Origin: Lishizhenia tianjinensis
Lineage (GTDB): Bacteria; Bacteroidota; Bacteroidia; Flavobacteriales_D; Crocinitomicaceae
Direction: 5' to 3'
DNA: 64,000 nucleotides
Assembly (NCBI GenBank): GCA_943330745.2
Contig: CALQIX020000006.1
Location: 1 to 64,000 of the forward strand
Part shown: piece by piece, positions 26,949 through 36,353 of the stretch
How positions within the stretch are numbered: the first letter of the stretch is position 1
How the letters are laid out: every line of letters starts with the position of its first letter
Program-made: the position numbers and the translations under genes
Notes under the pieces: generated by a model
What the model was told of the DNA's origin: nothing
The model's input: the letters and a program-made list of their open reading frames with translations, nothing else
Databases searched by the model: none

Positions 26949-28673
26949 TTAAATTTCCCTAATGTCTTTCAAGTTAAGCTGCAATGTTTCCTTATCTCTA
27001 AAAGAATTCGTTTCGAGGGTATAAGCTACTTGATAGGGTAAGCCATCCGCCACTAATAGTTCTTTATCTGCCATATTGAATCCAATTGCTTCCATGGCAA
27101 CATCGTGGTTGGGCTGAACTACGGTTAATTTTAAATGAGCGTCATTTAAAACCCTAAGATTTTTTGTGAACACGTTTTCTGAAACAAATACTGGCTTCAT
27201 ATTTCCTGGTCCAAATGGTTCAAAATGGTCTATTATTTTTTTAAAACGTGAAACTTTAAGTCTGTTTTCATTCGGGAGAAAAAGTTCATTGAAATCTATT
27301 TTAGCATCAATGATTTGAGTAGGAGAGATGGTTTTGTTTAACAGTTTTTTTTGGGATACTTGCTCGAAAAGCTCAATAAATTCTGGTAGTATTTCCTCTT
27401 TTAAGGTTAATCCAGCAGCGTGTTTGTGTCCTCCAAATTGCTCGAGTAAATGAGCACATTCATCTAGTGCTTGGTATAAGTCAAAATCTTCAATGCTTCG
27501 AGCCGAACCAGTAATTAATCCATTGGATTTAGTTAAAACAATGGTTGGTTTATAGTGTTTCTCGATTAAACGAGAGGCAACTATACCAACCACCCCTTTA
27601 TGCCAATTGGGGTCATAAACGACAGTTGATTTTTTGTTGCTAGATGCAGGATTAGATTCAATTTGATTTAATGCTTCTTGAGTAATTTCTTGATCAAGTT
27701 TTCTTCTGTTTTGGTTGTCCAAATGAATATCTTGTGCTAATTGATTCATTTCGCTCCGATTGGTTGAAATCATTAATTCAACAGCATATTTACCACTCCT
27801 AAGTCGTCCTGCCGCATTTATGCGAGGAGCAATAATAAAAACAACATCAGTAAGGGTAAGTGGAAAGTTTTTTTTCGCTAGAATAATTAATTCTTGAAAT
27901 GCAACGCGCGGTTTTTCATTCAGTTTTTTCATTCCATGATAGGCCAAAATTCTATTTTCGCCAATTACAGGAACGATATCGGCCCCAATACTTATAGCAA
28001 CTAAATCCAATTGATTAAACAGAATTTCTTCTTCCCAGTTATTCGTAACATAGAGTGCTTGCATTAACTTAAATCCAACACCGCAACCACATAATTCCTT
28101 AAAAGGGTAGGGGCAATCCTCACGTTTTGGGTCTAAAACAATACAATCCGGGATAGTTGGGCCAGGTTGGTGATGATCGCAAATGATAAAATCTACAGAA
28201 TTTTGTTTCGCGTAATCTACAAGATCGATCGATTTTATTCCACAATCCAAGGCAATTATCAATGAATAACCCTCATTAATCGCAAAATCAATTCCTTGTT
28301 TGCTAATTCCATAGCCCTCAGAATATCGATCTGGTATGTAAAATGAAATGGATTGATAATAAGGGATTAAACTTAAATAAAGTAATGCAACAGCAGTTGT
28401 ACCATCAACATCATAATCACCAAAAATTAAGATTTTTTCATTCTCGGAAAGAGCTTGATTAATTCTTTCAATCGCCTTCTTCATGTCCTTCATTAGAAAA
28501 GGATCATGTATTTCATTCAACTTTGGTCGTAGGAAGGACTCAGCCTCTGGAAGTGTCGTAATTCCTTTTTGGAGCAATAATTTCGCAACAATAGAATCTA
28601 CATGTAGTTCTTTTTTCAATTGTTCAATTTCTTCCGCTGAAGGGACAGATTTCAGCAACCATTTTTTATTCAT
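26949..28673 (-). CDS. recJ: Single-stranded-DNA-specific exonuclease RecJ
   Basis: The protein has 574 residues. The DHH phosphoesterase domain carries IFGDYDVDGTTA (83-94) and CDHHQPGPTIPD with the DHH triad at 166-168. DHHA1 motifs follow, including GRLRSGKYAVELM and FGGHKHAAGLTL. An OB-fold C-terminus ends the protein. RecJ degrades single-stranded DNA 5' to 3' in recombination and mismatch repair. It lies 38 bases downstream of the AddA-like helicase gene on the same strand, so the two repair enzymes are probably co-expressed. Confidence 0.94.
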   Translation of the reverse strand: MNKKWLLKSVPSAEEIEQLKKELHVDSIVAKLLLQKGITTLPEAESFLRPKLNEIHDPFLMKDMKKAIERINQALSENEKILIFGDYDVDGTTAVALLYLSLIPYYQSISFYIPDRYSEGYGISKQGIDFAINEGYSLIIALDCGIKSIDLVDYAKQNSVDFIICDHHQPGPTIPDCIVLDPKREDCPYPFKELCGCGVGFKLMQALYVTNNWEEEILFNQLDLVAISIGADIVPVIGENRILAYHGMKKLNEKPRVAFQELIILAKKNFPLTLTDVVFIIAPRINAAGRLRSGKYAVELMISTNRSEMNQLAQDIHLDNQNRRKLDQEITQEALNQIESNPASSNKKSTVVYDPNWHKGVVGIVASRLIEKHYKPTIVLTKSNGLITGSARSIEDFDLYQALDECAHLLEQFGGHKHAAGLTLKEEILPEFIELFEQVSQKKLLNKTISPTQIIDAKIDFNELFLPNENRLKVSRFKKIIDHFEPFGPGNMKPVFVSENVFTKNLRVLNDAHLKLTVVQPNHDVAMEAIGFNMADKELLVADGLPYQVAYTLETNSFRDKETLQLNLKDIREI

Positions 28674-28711
28674 TCTTTACAATTTATACTTTAAGTTACA
28701 AAAAAATGGGG

Positions 28712-31700
28712 TCATTGACAAACAACTTCTTGTAAAATTTCAGTATTTGTGAAATATAAATAAGCTTTAATATTTGGTAGGTTCATTTCCCTGAGGGCAG
28801 ATGCATAATCGTTAATTTGTTTCAAGTATTTGGGATTTTCTGCGCCAGTTTTAAAATCAATAAGGATTGTTTTATCTGATTTTAGTATGAGTTTATCTGG
28901 TCTTTTGATGCTATCTCTCGCAACAATTATTGGTATTTCGTTTAACACCGATTGTGCATCGATCAAAATTCCTTGTGATTTCATTAACTCAAAGGCGCGC
29001 AATGCTTTTGTTTTTAATTCTTCTTTCAATTTGATTGGTATTTCATCCTGAAGAATGAGTGTTTCCAGTACAGAATCAATTTGCTCGGTAGAATCACAAG
29101 AAGACATAAGAAGGTGAAACGCATTACCAAATTTCTGTTCAATAGATAATTCGTTCAATAATTCATCTTGTCTAATAGCTATATCAGGAAACCATAAATT
29201 ATCAGAAACAATCGTTGGTTCAAAAAAATCGGATTCAATAATTGAAGTATTGGTTCCTTGGAATTTGGGATTTACAACTTCTGAACCTTGTTCATGCAGA
29301 ATAGTTTCCTCTGAATTATTTGCTGATAATTTTTTAAGTGTGGAATGAATAAGGCTACCCAAATTAGTACTTTGAAAATAATTTAACACGTAAAGTCGTT
29401 CCCGCGCTCTTGTAAATGCCACATAGCAAAGATTCACTTTATCCGTTAAAATCTGACCACTTTCCTGAGAATATGCATCTGCTATTTCTTGAATGGGTGA
29501 GTCTTTTGATAGACTGGAATAAAGAACATTTTCATTCACTTCTACTAACTGTTTTGACCAAACTTTCACCTTTAAATCAAAATCGATATCCGGTAATAAG
29601 ACAATAGGAAACTCAAGCCCTTTCGCTTTGTGAATAGTCATTAATTTAATTGAATTATCAGATTCAGGTAATTGAACAGACATTTTTTCATTGTGTTTTG
29701 AGTAGTAATCGATAAAGCCCCTCAAATCACTTGAGTTATTTTGTTCGTATTGAAAAACCACATCCGCCAGGTGATGTAAATAGGCGTTTTTCTCTTCAAA
29801 CCATCCCATTTTTCGATAAAAATGTTGAATCAAGCTGTATAATGTTTCATAGGCCGCAAAAAAAGATTGATTGTTTTCGAAATTTTCTAAAATAAATGAG
29901 GAATCGTCAAAGTATTTAACTTTTTTTCCATTGATCTCTTTTTCAACGAAATATTTCCAATAATCAGCTTGTGTTTTGTCCGATCGCATCCGAAAAAACA
30001 GATCTGCAAATTTTTTCATCTCAGTCTTGTTTTTTGGATCTAGTCGCCTCTTTAAATAGGAGATTGTAAGTCGCACGCGTGGTTCATTATTGACGAACAA
30101 AGAATCACCAGAAACAACAGATATTCCACGTTTCAGTAATTCTACTGCCCAGAGATTCAGTTTCCTATTGGTATCATGTAAAATACAAATATCTCCTCGT
30201 TTAAAATGAGATTGATCGCAGTTATCAATAATCGCTATAAGTTTATCCATTCTATCATTTAAGTCTAATTTTTCTTTACTAGAAACGATAGAAACATAGC
30301 CTTCGGATTTGGAAGTTGCTATTTGACTGACAGGGTCATAGTATTTTTGAGATTTTTCGTTTAATTCTAATTTGAGTGACTCAAAAAAGTGATTGTTAAA
30401 ATGTACAACCGCTTGTGCAGACCTCCAATTTTCTAACAGGGGAATTACTACTCCTCTTTGCTCAAAAATAAGTGATTTTGCCTCAATCTCCGCTGAGTTT
30501 TCTGGATTGTAAATGCGCGGTAATTCAACAAATTGTTCAGCAACCCCGTTTCTGAAACGATATATAGATTGTTTTGGATCACCTACAATAAAATTAAGGT
30601 GATTGTGCCCTAGGGATTCATCCACTAGATGAATTAAATTGAGCCACTGCATTCGAGATGTATCTTGGAATTCATCTAATAAATAATGGTTGAATTTAGT
30701 ACCAATTCGCTCATAAATATAGGGGGCGTGAGATTGTTGAATGAGTTCAGAAATAAGCTTGTTGAATTCAGAAATTTGTATGATTTGATCTTGTTGTTTG
30801 ATTTCATCTAAAAATTGATGCATGAACTTGAGTAATGCCATGCTATGAAAATTTTTGGTTAACATGTTCACTAAGTTGAATGTTCTTAGATTATCGTTGT
30901 AGAAAGTTAAATATTCCCTGAATGCTTGTTGAAATTCTAACGGAACAAATTTATCTTTTTTAGGTTCCTCTAATAAGGATTCGGCCATCTTATCGGTAAC
31001 AGGTTGTTTCTCCGCTAATGATTTCAAACTGTTTAATTTCATTAGTTGGTTGAAGGCTTTACTCCCGTTCGGTGTGGCTTTAGCAGTCATTCCTAATTGG
31101 TTGACTAATTCGTAAACGCGGGCTCCCTGTTTAATGAACCCTTTATTCAGTTCGTTTCTTTGTTTAATCCAATCATGAAATAACGCTTGATCATATTTCT
31201 TAGCCATAATTTTGTCCAAAACGGGAAAAACGCTTTCTTTCGTTAGTATTTTGGCAAAATCTACCAATATCGATTTTACATCCCATTTTTCGCCATCATC
31301 TAGGTTACTTTTAGCATAAGAAAATACAATTTCTGTGAGATCCTCAACGTCTTTTTCACCCACTTTATTCAATAGTTGATCTACTAATTTTTCAATCAAT
31401 AAATCCGTATTCATTTCAATTTCAAATTGTCCCGGTAAATCAAGGTCTCGACTAAAATTTCGAATGAGTTTTAGGTTAAATTTATCAATCGTCATTACGT
31501 GAAAATCCTCATATGTATGCAAAAGAGATTGAAGCGATTTTTGAGCTCGTTTTATTAGAATTTCTTTACCAATGCCGAGTTCATTTTCAAGTTTTTGAAA
31601 TAAAGAGATAGCATCAGGAAGAACATCCAACTCTGTGGATCTTGCCATTACATCGAGTGCTTTAATGACGCGTTCTTTCATTTCATTGGCGGCTTTATTG

Positions 31701-31852
31701 GTGAAAGTCATTGCCAATATGTGTTTGTAATCTTGGTGAGAATAATCAGTTTTAACGAGTATTTTTATGTATTGAAAAACTAAATTGTACGTCTTTCCAC
31801 TGCCTGCTGATGCATTTAAAATTAAAAGCGGTTTTTCTGTTTGTTGATTCAT
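28712..31852 (-). CDS. UvrD/AddA-like ATP-dependent helicase-nuclease
   Basis: The protein has 1046 residues. The superfamily 1A helicase motifs are ASAGSGKT (Walker A, 14-21), MTFTNKAANEMKERV (motif Ia), LLDEFQDTSRMQW (motif II), GDPKQSIYRFR (motif III) and TIHKAKGLEFPIV (motif V). The C-terminus has a RecB-type PD-(D/E)xK nuclease signature (IDFKTG). It is closest to AddA-type double-strand break resection enzymes. No AddB partner is adjacent within the window; recJ follows 38 bases downstream. Cytosolic, DNA repair role. Confidence 0.88.
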   Translation of the reverse strand: MNQQTEKPLLILNASAGSGKTYNLVFQYIKILVKTDYSHQDYKHILAMTFTNKAANEMKERVIKALDVMARSTELDVLPDAISLFQKLENELGIGKEILIKRAQKSLQSLLHTYEDFHVMTIDKFNLKLIRNFSRDLDLPGQFEIEMNTDLLIEKLVDQLLNKVGEKDVEDLTEIVFSYAKSNLDDGEKWDVKSILVDFAKILTKESVFPVLDKIMAKKYDQALFHDWIKQRNELNKGFIKQGARVYELVNQLGMTAKATPNGSKAFNQLMKLNSLKSLAEKQPVTDKMAESLLEEPKKDKFVPLEFQQAFREYLTFYNDNLRTFNLVNMLTKNFHSMALLKFMHQFLDEIKQQDQIIQISEFNKLISELIQQSHAPYIYERIGTKFNHYLLDEFQDTSRMQWLNLIHLVDESLGHNHLNFIVGDPKQSIYRFRNGVAEQFVELPRIYNPENSAEIEAKSLIFEQRGVVIPLLENWRSAQAVVHFNNHFFESLKLELNEKSQKYYDPVSQIATSKSEGYVSIVSSKEKLDLNDRMDKLIAIIDNCDQSHFKRGDICILHDTNRKLNLWAVELLKRGISVVSGDSLFVNNEPRVRLTISYLKRRLDPKNKTEMKKFADLFFRMRSDKTQADYWKYFVEKEINGKKVKYFDDSSFILENFENNQSFFAAYETLYSLIQHFYRKMGWFEEKNAYLHHLADVVFQYEQNNSSDLRGFIDYYSKHNEKMSVQLPESDNSIKLMTIHKAKGLEFPIVLLPDIDFDLKVKVWSKQLVEVNENVLYSSLSKDSPIQEIADAYSQESGQILTDKVNLCYVAFTRARERLYVLNYFQSTNLGSLIHSTLKKLSANNSEETILHEQGSEVVNPKFQGTNTSIIESDFFEPTIVSDNLWFPDIAIRQDELLNELSIEQKFGNAFHLLMSSCDSTEQIDSVLETLILQDEIPIKLKEELKTKALRAFELMKSQGILIDAQSVLNEIPIIVARDSIKRPDKLILKSDKTILIDFKTGAENPKYLKQINDYASALREMNLPNIKAYLYFTNTEILQEVVCQ

Positions 31853-31922
31853 CTATTTTCTCGTAAATTCGTGATTGATTGTGTTATTATTTAAAGATAC
31901 GATTTATTTAAACGAACGGAAC

Positions 31923-32681
31923 ATGCTAAAAAAAATTATTTTTCTTTTTTCTTCTTCTATTCTATTTGTTGCGTGCAAGAAAAAAGTTGAACCTGATCCG
32001 GCTCCGGTTGATAATTATCTATCAGTAACAGTTCAACCAACCTATTTATATGATGGTTCTCAAAATGTATTATTGGATTCCCTTTATACAACACCGGAAG
32101 GATATAAAGTGAAATTTACAGATATTAAGTTCTATGTCACAAAGCTGAAAAACGGAAATGTCAATTTACTTGAAGCAGCTTTACTAGATTTTCGGGGGAC
32201 GGGTAATTTGTTATTTCGAACGAAAGCAGATTACACAAAATTTTCTGCATTGGAAGGATTTATTGGCGTGGATTCAGTATTAAATCATTCTGATCCATCT
32301 GCTTTTCCTAATGAAAGCCCATTGAATATAAGCAATGCAGGCCCTATGCATTGGGGTTGGAATCCTGGATATATATTTTTGAATATAGAGGGTAAGGTGG
32401 ATACTATTCCGGACGGGATAGCTAATTTAGACCATAGTTTTAGTTTTCATATTGGTACTGATTTATACCGTAGGGATTTTTATTTCACAAATCTCAATTG
32501 GCAATATGTATCGGCAACAGAACGTTTACTTGCGCTTAAATTGGATCTTTGGAAGTTCTTACATAACCCAATAAGTCCAATTGATTTAAAAACTGAATTT
32601 TTAACACATACCGCTTCTGGACAGCAAGCATTGACAGAAAAAGTAATATCCAATTTTCAGCAATCATTTATGCCCTATTAA
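31923..32681 (+). CDS. MbnP-like lipoprotein (putative copper-binding partner)
   Basis: The product has 252 residues from ATG 31923. An upstream TTG at 31875 also opens the frame but would ruin the lipoprotein signal. The lipobox is FVAC (Cys18). MbnP family features are GYKVKFTDIKFYVTKL (60-75) and the signature MHWGWNPGY (142-150). MbnP proteins are periplasmic or lipid-anchored, and in methanotrophs one of their tryptophans is converted to kynurenine by the partner MbnH to create a copper site. The stop overlaps the ATG of the MbnH-like gene by one base, which supports the pairing. No methanobactin genes are seen. Confidence 0.82.
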   Translation: MLKKIIFLFSSSILFVACKKKVEPDPAPVDNYLSVTVQPTYLYDGSQNVLLDSLYTTPEGYKVKFTDIKFYVTKLKNGNVNLLEAALLDFRGTGNLLFRTKADYTKFSALEGFIGVDSVLNHSDPSAFPNESPLNISNAGPMHWGWNPGYIFLNIEGKVDTIPDGIANLDHSFSFHIGTDLYRRDFYFTNLNWQYVSATERLLALKLDLWKFLHNPISPIDLKTEFLTHTASGQQALTEKVISNFQQSFMPY

Positions 32682-33757
32682 TGAAATACATTTTATATAT
32701 TTTTATTTTATTGGGTGTATTCTTAGCTTGTCGCAAGGATAAAGTAGGCTATAAAACAACTCCTTACGTTCTTGATATTCCCTCCCATTTCCCGGATATG
32801 ATTATTCCGTCAGATAATCCAATGACAGCAGAAGGAGTAGAATTGGGGCGTTACCTATTTTATGAAAAGAAACTAAGTGGGGATAATTCAATGAGCTGTG
32901 CAACATGTCACATGCCTCAAAATTCTTTTTCTGATCCCAACCAATATTCAACTGGAATTGATGGAATTCAAGGAAATCGACAATCCATGGCATTGATAAA
33001 TATGGGATGGGAAAATTTCTTTTTTTGGGATGGGGGAAAAACCACATTAGAAAAACAAATTTTGGAGCCGGTAATCAATCCAATCGAAATGCACGAATCT
33101 TGGAAAAATGCAGTGAAAAAACTAGATCAGGATATGGCCTATCGAAATAAGTTTTTTCGTGCTTTTGGCGAAGGAGGAATTGACTCAACCAAAGCGGCAA
33201 AGGCTATCGCACAATTTATTCGAACGCTGATTTCTGGCCAATCAAAATTTGATGTAATGTACAAATACGAAAATAGTATGCCCCTGACAGCTGCGGAACA
33301 ATCTATCTTTCAAACTATTGATGTTGAAGAATGGGCAGGATATGATCTTTTCAAAAGTTTAGATGGTGCAGATTGTTTTCATTGCCATAATGGCCCGTTA
33401 ATGCGTGTAAAGAAATTTAGTAATAATGGATTGCTGCCCAATGCTTTTAACGATTTAGGTAGAGCACATGTAACCAATAATCCAGAAGACAATTATAAAT
33501 TCAAAGTTCCAACCTTGCGTAACATTGCTTTGACAGCACCTTACATGCACGATGGTAGATTTGCCAATTTAGATGAGGTCATTGAACATTATTCAAGCGG
33601 GATACACATGAGTCCAACGATTGATCCTTTGATAGAATTTGGAAGTCAAGGGGGGGTTCAATTAGATGCTCAAGAAAAGTATTTGTTAAAGAAATTTTTA
33701 ATGACGTTAACTGACAATAACTTCATCAATAATCCGAAATTTAAAGATCCACACTAA
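32681..33757 (+). CDS. Di-heme cytochrome c peroxidase-family protein (MbnH-like)
   Basis: The protein has 358 residues with a lipobox near Cys17 (GVFLAC). There are two c-type heme motifs, CATCH (73-77) and CFHCH (232-236), as in bacterial di-heme peroxidases and MauG/MbnH. FKVPTLRNIALTAPYMHDGRF is the conserved stretch before the distal heme pocket. It is probably attached to a membrane in the periplasm. Adjacent to the MbnP-like gene, it is most likely the enzyme that oxidises a tryptophan of that partner. A hydrogen-peroxide-detoxifying role is the alternative. Confidence 0.87.
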   Translation: MKYILYIFILLGVFLACRKDKVGYKTTPYVLDIPSHFPDMIIPSDNPMTAEGVELGRYLFYEKKLSGDNSMSCATCHMPQNSFSDPNQYSTGIDGIQGNRQSMALINMGWENFFFWDGGKTTLEKQILEPVINPIEMHESWKNAVKKLDQDMAYRNKFFRAFGEGGIDSTKAAKAIAQFIRTLISGQSKFDVMYKYENSMPLTAAEQSIFQTIDVEEWAGYDLFKSLDGADCFHCHNGPLMRVKKFSNNGLLPNAFNDLGRAHVTNNPEDNYKFKVPTLRNIALTAPYMHDGRFANLDEVIEHYSSGIHMSPTIDPLIEFGSQGGVQLDAQEKYLLKKFLMTLTDNNFINNPKFKDPH

Positions 33758-33758
33758 T

Positions 33759-35174
33759 ATGAATCAGGATATTCGTTTAACCACAGAAGATAAGGCACTA
33801 AAAATAAACTTAAAAAGAGATATTTATGGTTGCTTTGCGGAGATTGGTGCAGGTCAGGAAGTAGCTGCTAATTTCTTTAAGGCAGGTGGTAGTTCTGGCA
33901 CGATTGCTTATACCCAATCTGCTTATGATATGAAGGTTTCGGATTCATTGTATGGTGAGGCAGTGCGCTATGTATGTGAAGAGCGGCTGGTAACCATGTT
34001 AGAAACAGAATTCAATCAATTGAAACTTCGTTTACCAAGTAAATCAAAAGAATCTCGATTTTTTGCTTTTTGTAATACCGTAGAATCACTCAATTATCAT
34101 AAAACCAATCAAGGTCAAGGGTGGGTAGGAATGCGATTTCAATTAGCGTTAGATGGTCAACCCAATGATGTTATTCTCCATGTTAAAATGCATGACACGA
34201 GTAACAAAGCACAACAAGAAGCACTGGGCATTTTGGGAGTAAACATTATTCATGCTTGCTATTTCCATCAAAATGATCTAGATGATTTTTTGACTGACCT
34301 AACGCATCGTCTTCCTCGTGATCGCATGGAAATTGATATGCTGCGTGTTTCAGGTCCTGATTTTGAAAATATTGATAATCGAATTATTGCATTGAATTTG
34401 GTGAAGCGTGGTATGACAGATGCGACTATGTTTGATTTAGCGAAAAATGTTTTACAACCAGCAACGGCTCTTTATAAAAAGAACATTTTACTCATGCGAG
34501 GAAGATTTCGCCCGGTGACCAAGGTTCATATCGATATGATAGAAAATGGGCGTAAACAATTCCTCAAAGAAAAACAGGTTGATGCAGAAAAGGTAGAAGT
34601 TGTTTTTGAATTAACACTGAAAGACCTTACTGCAGATGGAAAAATATCGGACAAGGATTTTGTGGATCGAGCCGAATTATTGGGCTCATTGGGTTATACG
34701 GTAATGATCTCAAATTATTTAAAACACTATAAAATGGTGGAATATTTGGCAACAATTGCCAAAGAAAACCTTTTAGGTGTGATATTAGGAGTCTATAATT
34801 TGAGTACTATTTTTGACGAACGTTATTATGATAACTTACCCGGTGGATTATTAGAGGCTTTTGGCAGAGGCTTTGGTCATAATGTAAAATTGTATGTTTA
34901 TCCGGCCATGAATGTGGAAGATGGTTCATTGTATGATTTATCAACGGTTCGAATAGCTGATAATCTCCGCGGCCTTCTTGATTTTATGTTACAGAATAAT
35001 AAAATGGTGGCGATTGAATCATACGATTCTAAATTATTAAGCATTTGGTCTGATGATGTTTTGAGTAAAATAAAATCTGGCGCATCCTCTTGGGAAGAAG
35101 ATGTACCCGAAGAGGTGGTAAAAGCAATTAAGTTTTTTGAGCTTTTTGGTTATCACTCAAAAGTGATTTCGTAA
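33759..35174 (+). CDS. Conserved cytosolic protein of unknown function
   Basis: The protein has 471 residues with no signal peptide or membrane segment. Two conserved-looking blocks stand out: AEIGAGQEVA with following glycines (27-47) and RGRFRPVTKVH (247-257). The second block resembles the nucleotidyltransferase-type motif where a GxFxPxTxGH loop binds nucleotide, though the fit is imperfect. I recall near full-length homologs in cyanobacteria and other phyla that are sometimes labelled TonB-dependent receptor or nicotinate-nucleotide adenylyltransferase. The receptor name cannot be right for a soluble 471-residue protein. It starts one base after the di-heme gene and precedes a WYL regulator by one base, suggesting a linked unit. 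Function unknown. Confidence 0.7.
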   Translation: MNQDIRLTTEDKALKINLKRDIYGCFAEIGAGQEVAANFFKAGGSSGTIAYTQSAYDMKVSDSLYGEAVRYVCEERLVTMLETEFNQLKLRLPSKSKESRFFAFCNTVESLNYHKTNQGQGWVGMRFQLALDGQPNDVILHVKMHDTSNKAQQEALGILGVNIIHACYFHQNDLDDFLTDLTHRLPRDRMEIDMLRVSGPDFENIDNRIIALNLVKRGMTDATMFDLAKNVLQPATALYKKNILLMRGRFRPVTKVHIDMIENGRKQFLKEKQVDAEKVEVVFELTLKDLTADGKISDKDFVDRAELLGSLGYTVMISNYLKHYKMVEYLATIAKENLLGVILGVYNLSTIFDERYYDNLPGGLLEAFGRGFGHNVKLYVYPAMNVEDGSLYDLSTVRIADNLRGLLDFMLQNNKMVAIESYDSKLLSIWSDDVLSKIKSGASSWEEDVPEEVVKAIKFFELFGYHSKVIS

Positions 35175-35175
35175 A

Positions 35176-36195
35176 ATGCCTCACATTAAGAATGCACTCA
35201 TTCGATACCGAATTATTGATCGCTGTATTCGAAATAAATACAAACCTTTTCCATCAAAACGAGAATTGAGGGAAGCCTGTGAAGAGAATTTGTTTGGTTC
35301 TAATTACGGGGAACATATTTGTGATTCAACAATTGAAAAGGATTTATTCGCAATGCGTTTGGAGCATGACGCACCCATAAAATACAGTAAAAAAAATGGA
35401 GGTTATTTCTATGAGGACGATGCGTATTCCATCAATGATATTCCATTAACACAAGAAGATCTAGAATCCATTCAGTTCGCTGTCAATACGCTGCAACAAT
35501 TTAGAGATGTTGGCATGTTTAAACAATTTGGTCAGGCAATTGATAAAATTGTAGACAGAGTTACGATTGAATCCAAACAACCGATTGATGATTCAAATCA
35601 AATTGTCCAATTTGAAACAGCATATTCTAGCGGTGGAAATGATTTTCTTCCCTTACTTTACGAAGCAATTTTGCAAAAAGTGAAAGTGTCTTTTGATTAC
35701 AAAAGTTTTAAATCTATAGAATCCAAGAGGCGTGAAGTATCACCATTGCTTCTAAAAGAATATCGAAATCGATGGTATTTAATTTCCTTTGATGGGGCAA
35801 AAAATGATGTCATAACCTATGCGTTAGACCGCATGGAAGGATTAACAATTTGCACTGGTAATAGTGAAATCCCATCATTTTTCAATCCAAATACCTATTT
35901 CGAATATTCAACAGGAATCACAGCATATAAGGGTAATCCGGAAAAAATTGTGCTTGAAGCGGATACGATTTCGTCAAAATATATTGAATCACAACCTTTT
36001 CATCATTCTCAAAAGAAAATAGCGGTGTTTCCGGAGCATTGTGTTTTTGAGTTGACCGTTTTTATTTCAGAGGAAATCATTCGGAGTATTTTGAGCTTCG
36101 CTGGTGAAGTTGAGGTGCTAATGCCCCTTTCTTTGCGCGAGATTATTGCTCAACGTATCGATTCGATTCATAAAAAGTACTCCGTAAAGAGTTGA
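35176..36195 (+). CDS. WYL-domain transcriptional regulator
   Basis: The protein has 339 residues. An N-terminal winged-helix region (about 1-80, with YRIIDRCIRN) precedes a WYL domain whose signature RNRWYLISFD places Trp-Tyr-Leu at 200-202, and a WCX-type C-terminal extension follows. WYL proteins are DNA-binding regulators that sense ligands such as nucleic acids or nucleotides. It begins one base after the conserved unknown gene, so it probably controls or responds to that protein's product. Which genes it regulates is not visible. Confidence 0.88.
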   Translation: MPHIKNALIRYRIIDRCIRNKYKPFPSKRELREACEENLFGSNYGEHICDSTIEKDLFAMRLEHDAPIKYSKKNGGYFYEDDAYSINDIPLTQEDLESIQFAVNTLQQFRDVGMFKQFGQAIDKIVDRVTIESKQPIDDSNQIVQFETAYSSGGNDFLPLLYEAILQKVKVSFDYKSFKSIESKRREVSPLLLKEYRNRWYLISFDGAKNDVITYALDRMEGLTICTGNSEIPSFFNPNTYFEYSTGITAYKGNPEKIVLEADTISSKYIESQPFHHSQKKIAVFPEHCVFELTVFISEEIIRSILSFAGEVEVLMPLSLREIIAQRIDSIHKKYSVKS

Positions 36196-36251
36196 AATTA
36201 TCGGTTGATTAGAGTAAATACTCAAACAATTATGCAAAATTTTCATTTTTA

Positions 36252-36282
36252 TTGGAGAATTCAAAGGAATGTTCTATCTTCG
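36252..36282 (+). promoter_or_regulatory. Putative promoter of the ECF sigma gene
   Basis: TTG at 36252-36254 and TATCTTCG at 36275-36282 are separated by 20 bases. The -7 box deviates at one position from TAnnTTTG. It leaves a leader of about 70 bases. The stretch 36196-36353 otherwise holds nothing recognisable. Confidence 0.35.
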
Positions 36283-36353
36283 AAAAAAATTATAAAACTC
36301 GAACGCCTATAGAACCAAATTTTACTCTGAATTACAATTTATAAGGGTTAATT

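Noticed and set aside
31875..31922. TTG start for the MbnP-like protein
   Set aside because: It would place charged residues before the lipoprotein signal; ATG 31923 gives a clean lipobox.
33759..35174. TonB-dependent receptor label for the conserved unknown protein
   Set aside because: It has no signal peptide, plug or barrel, and is a soluble 471-residue protein.
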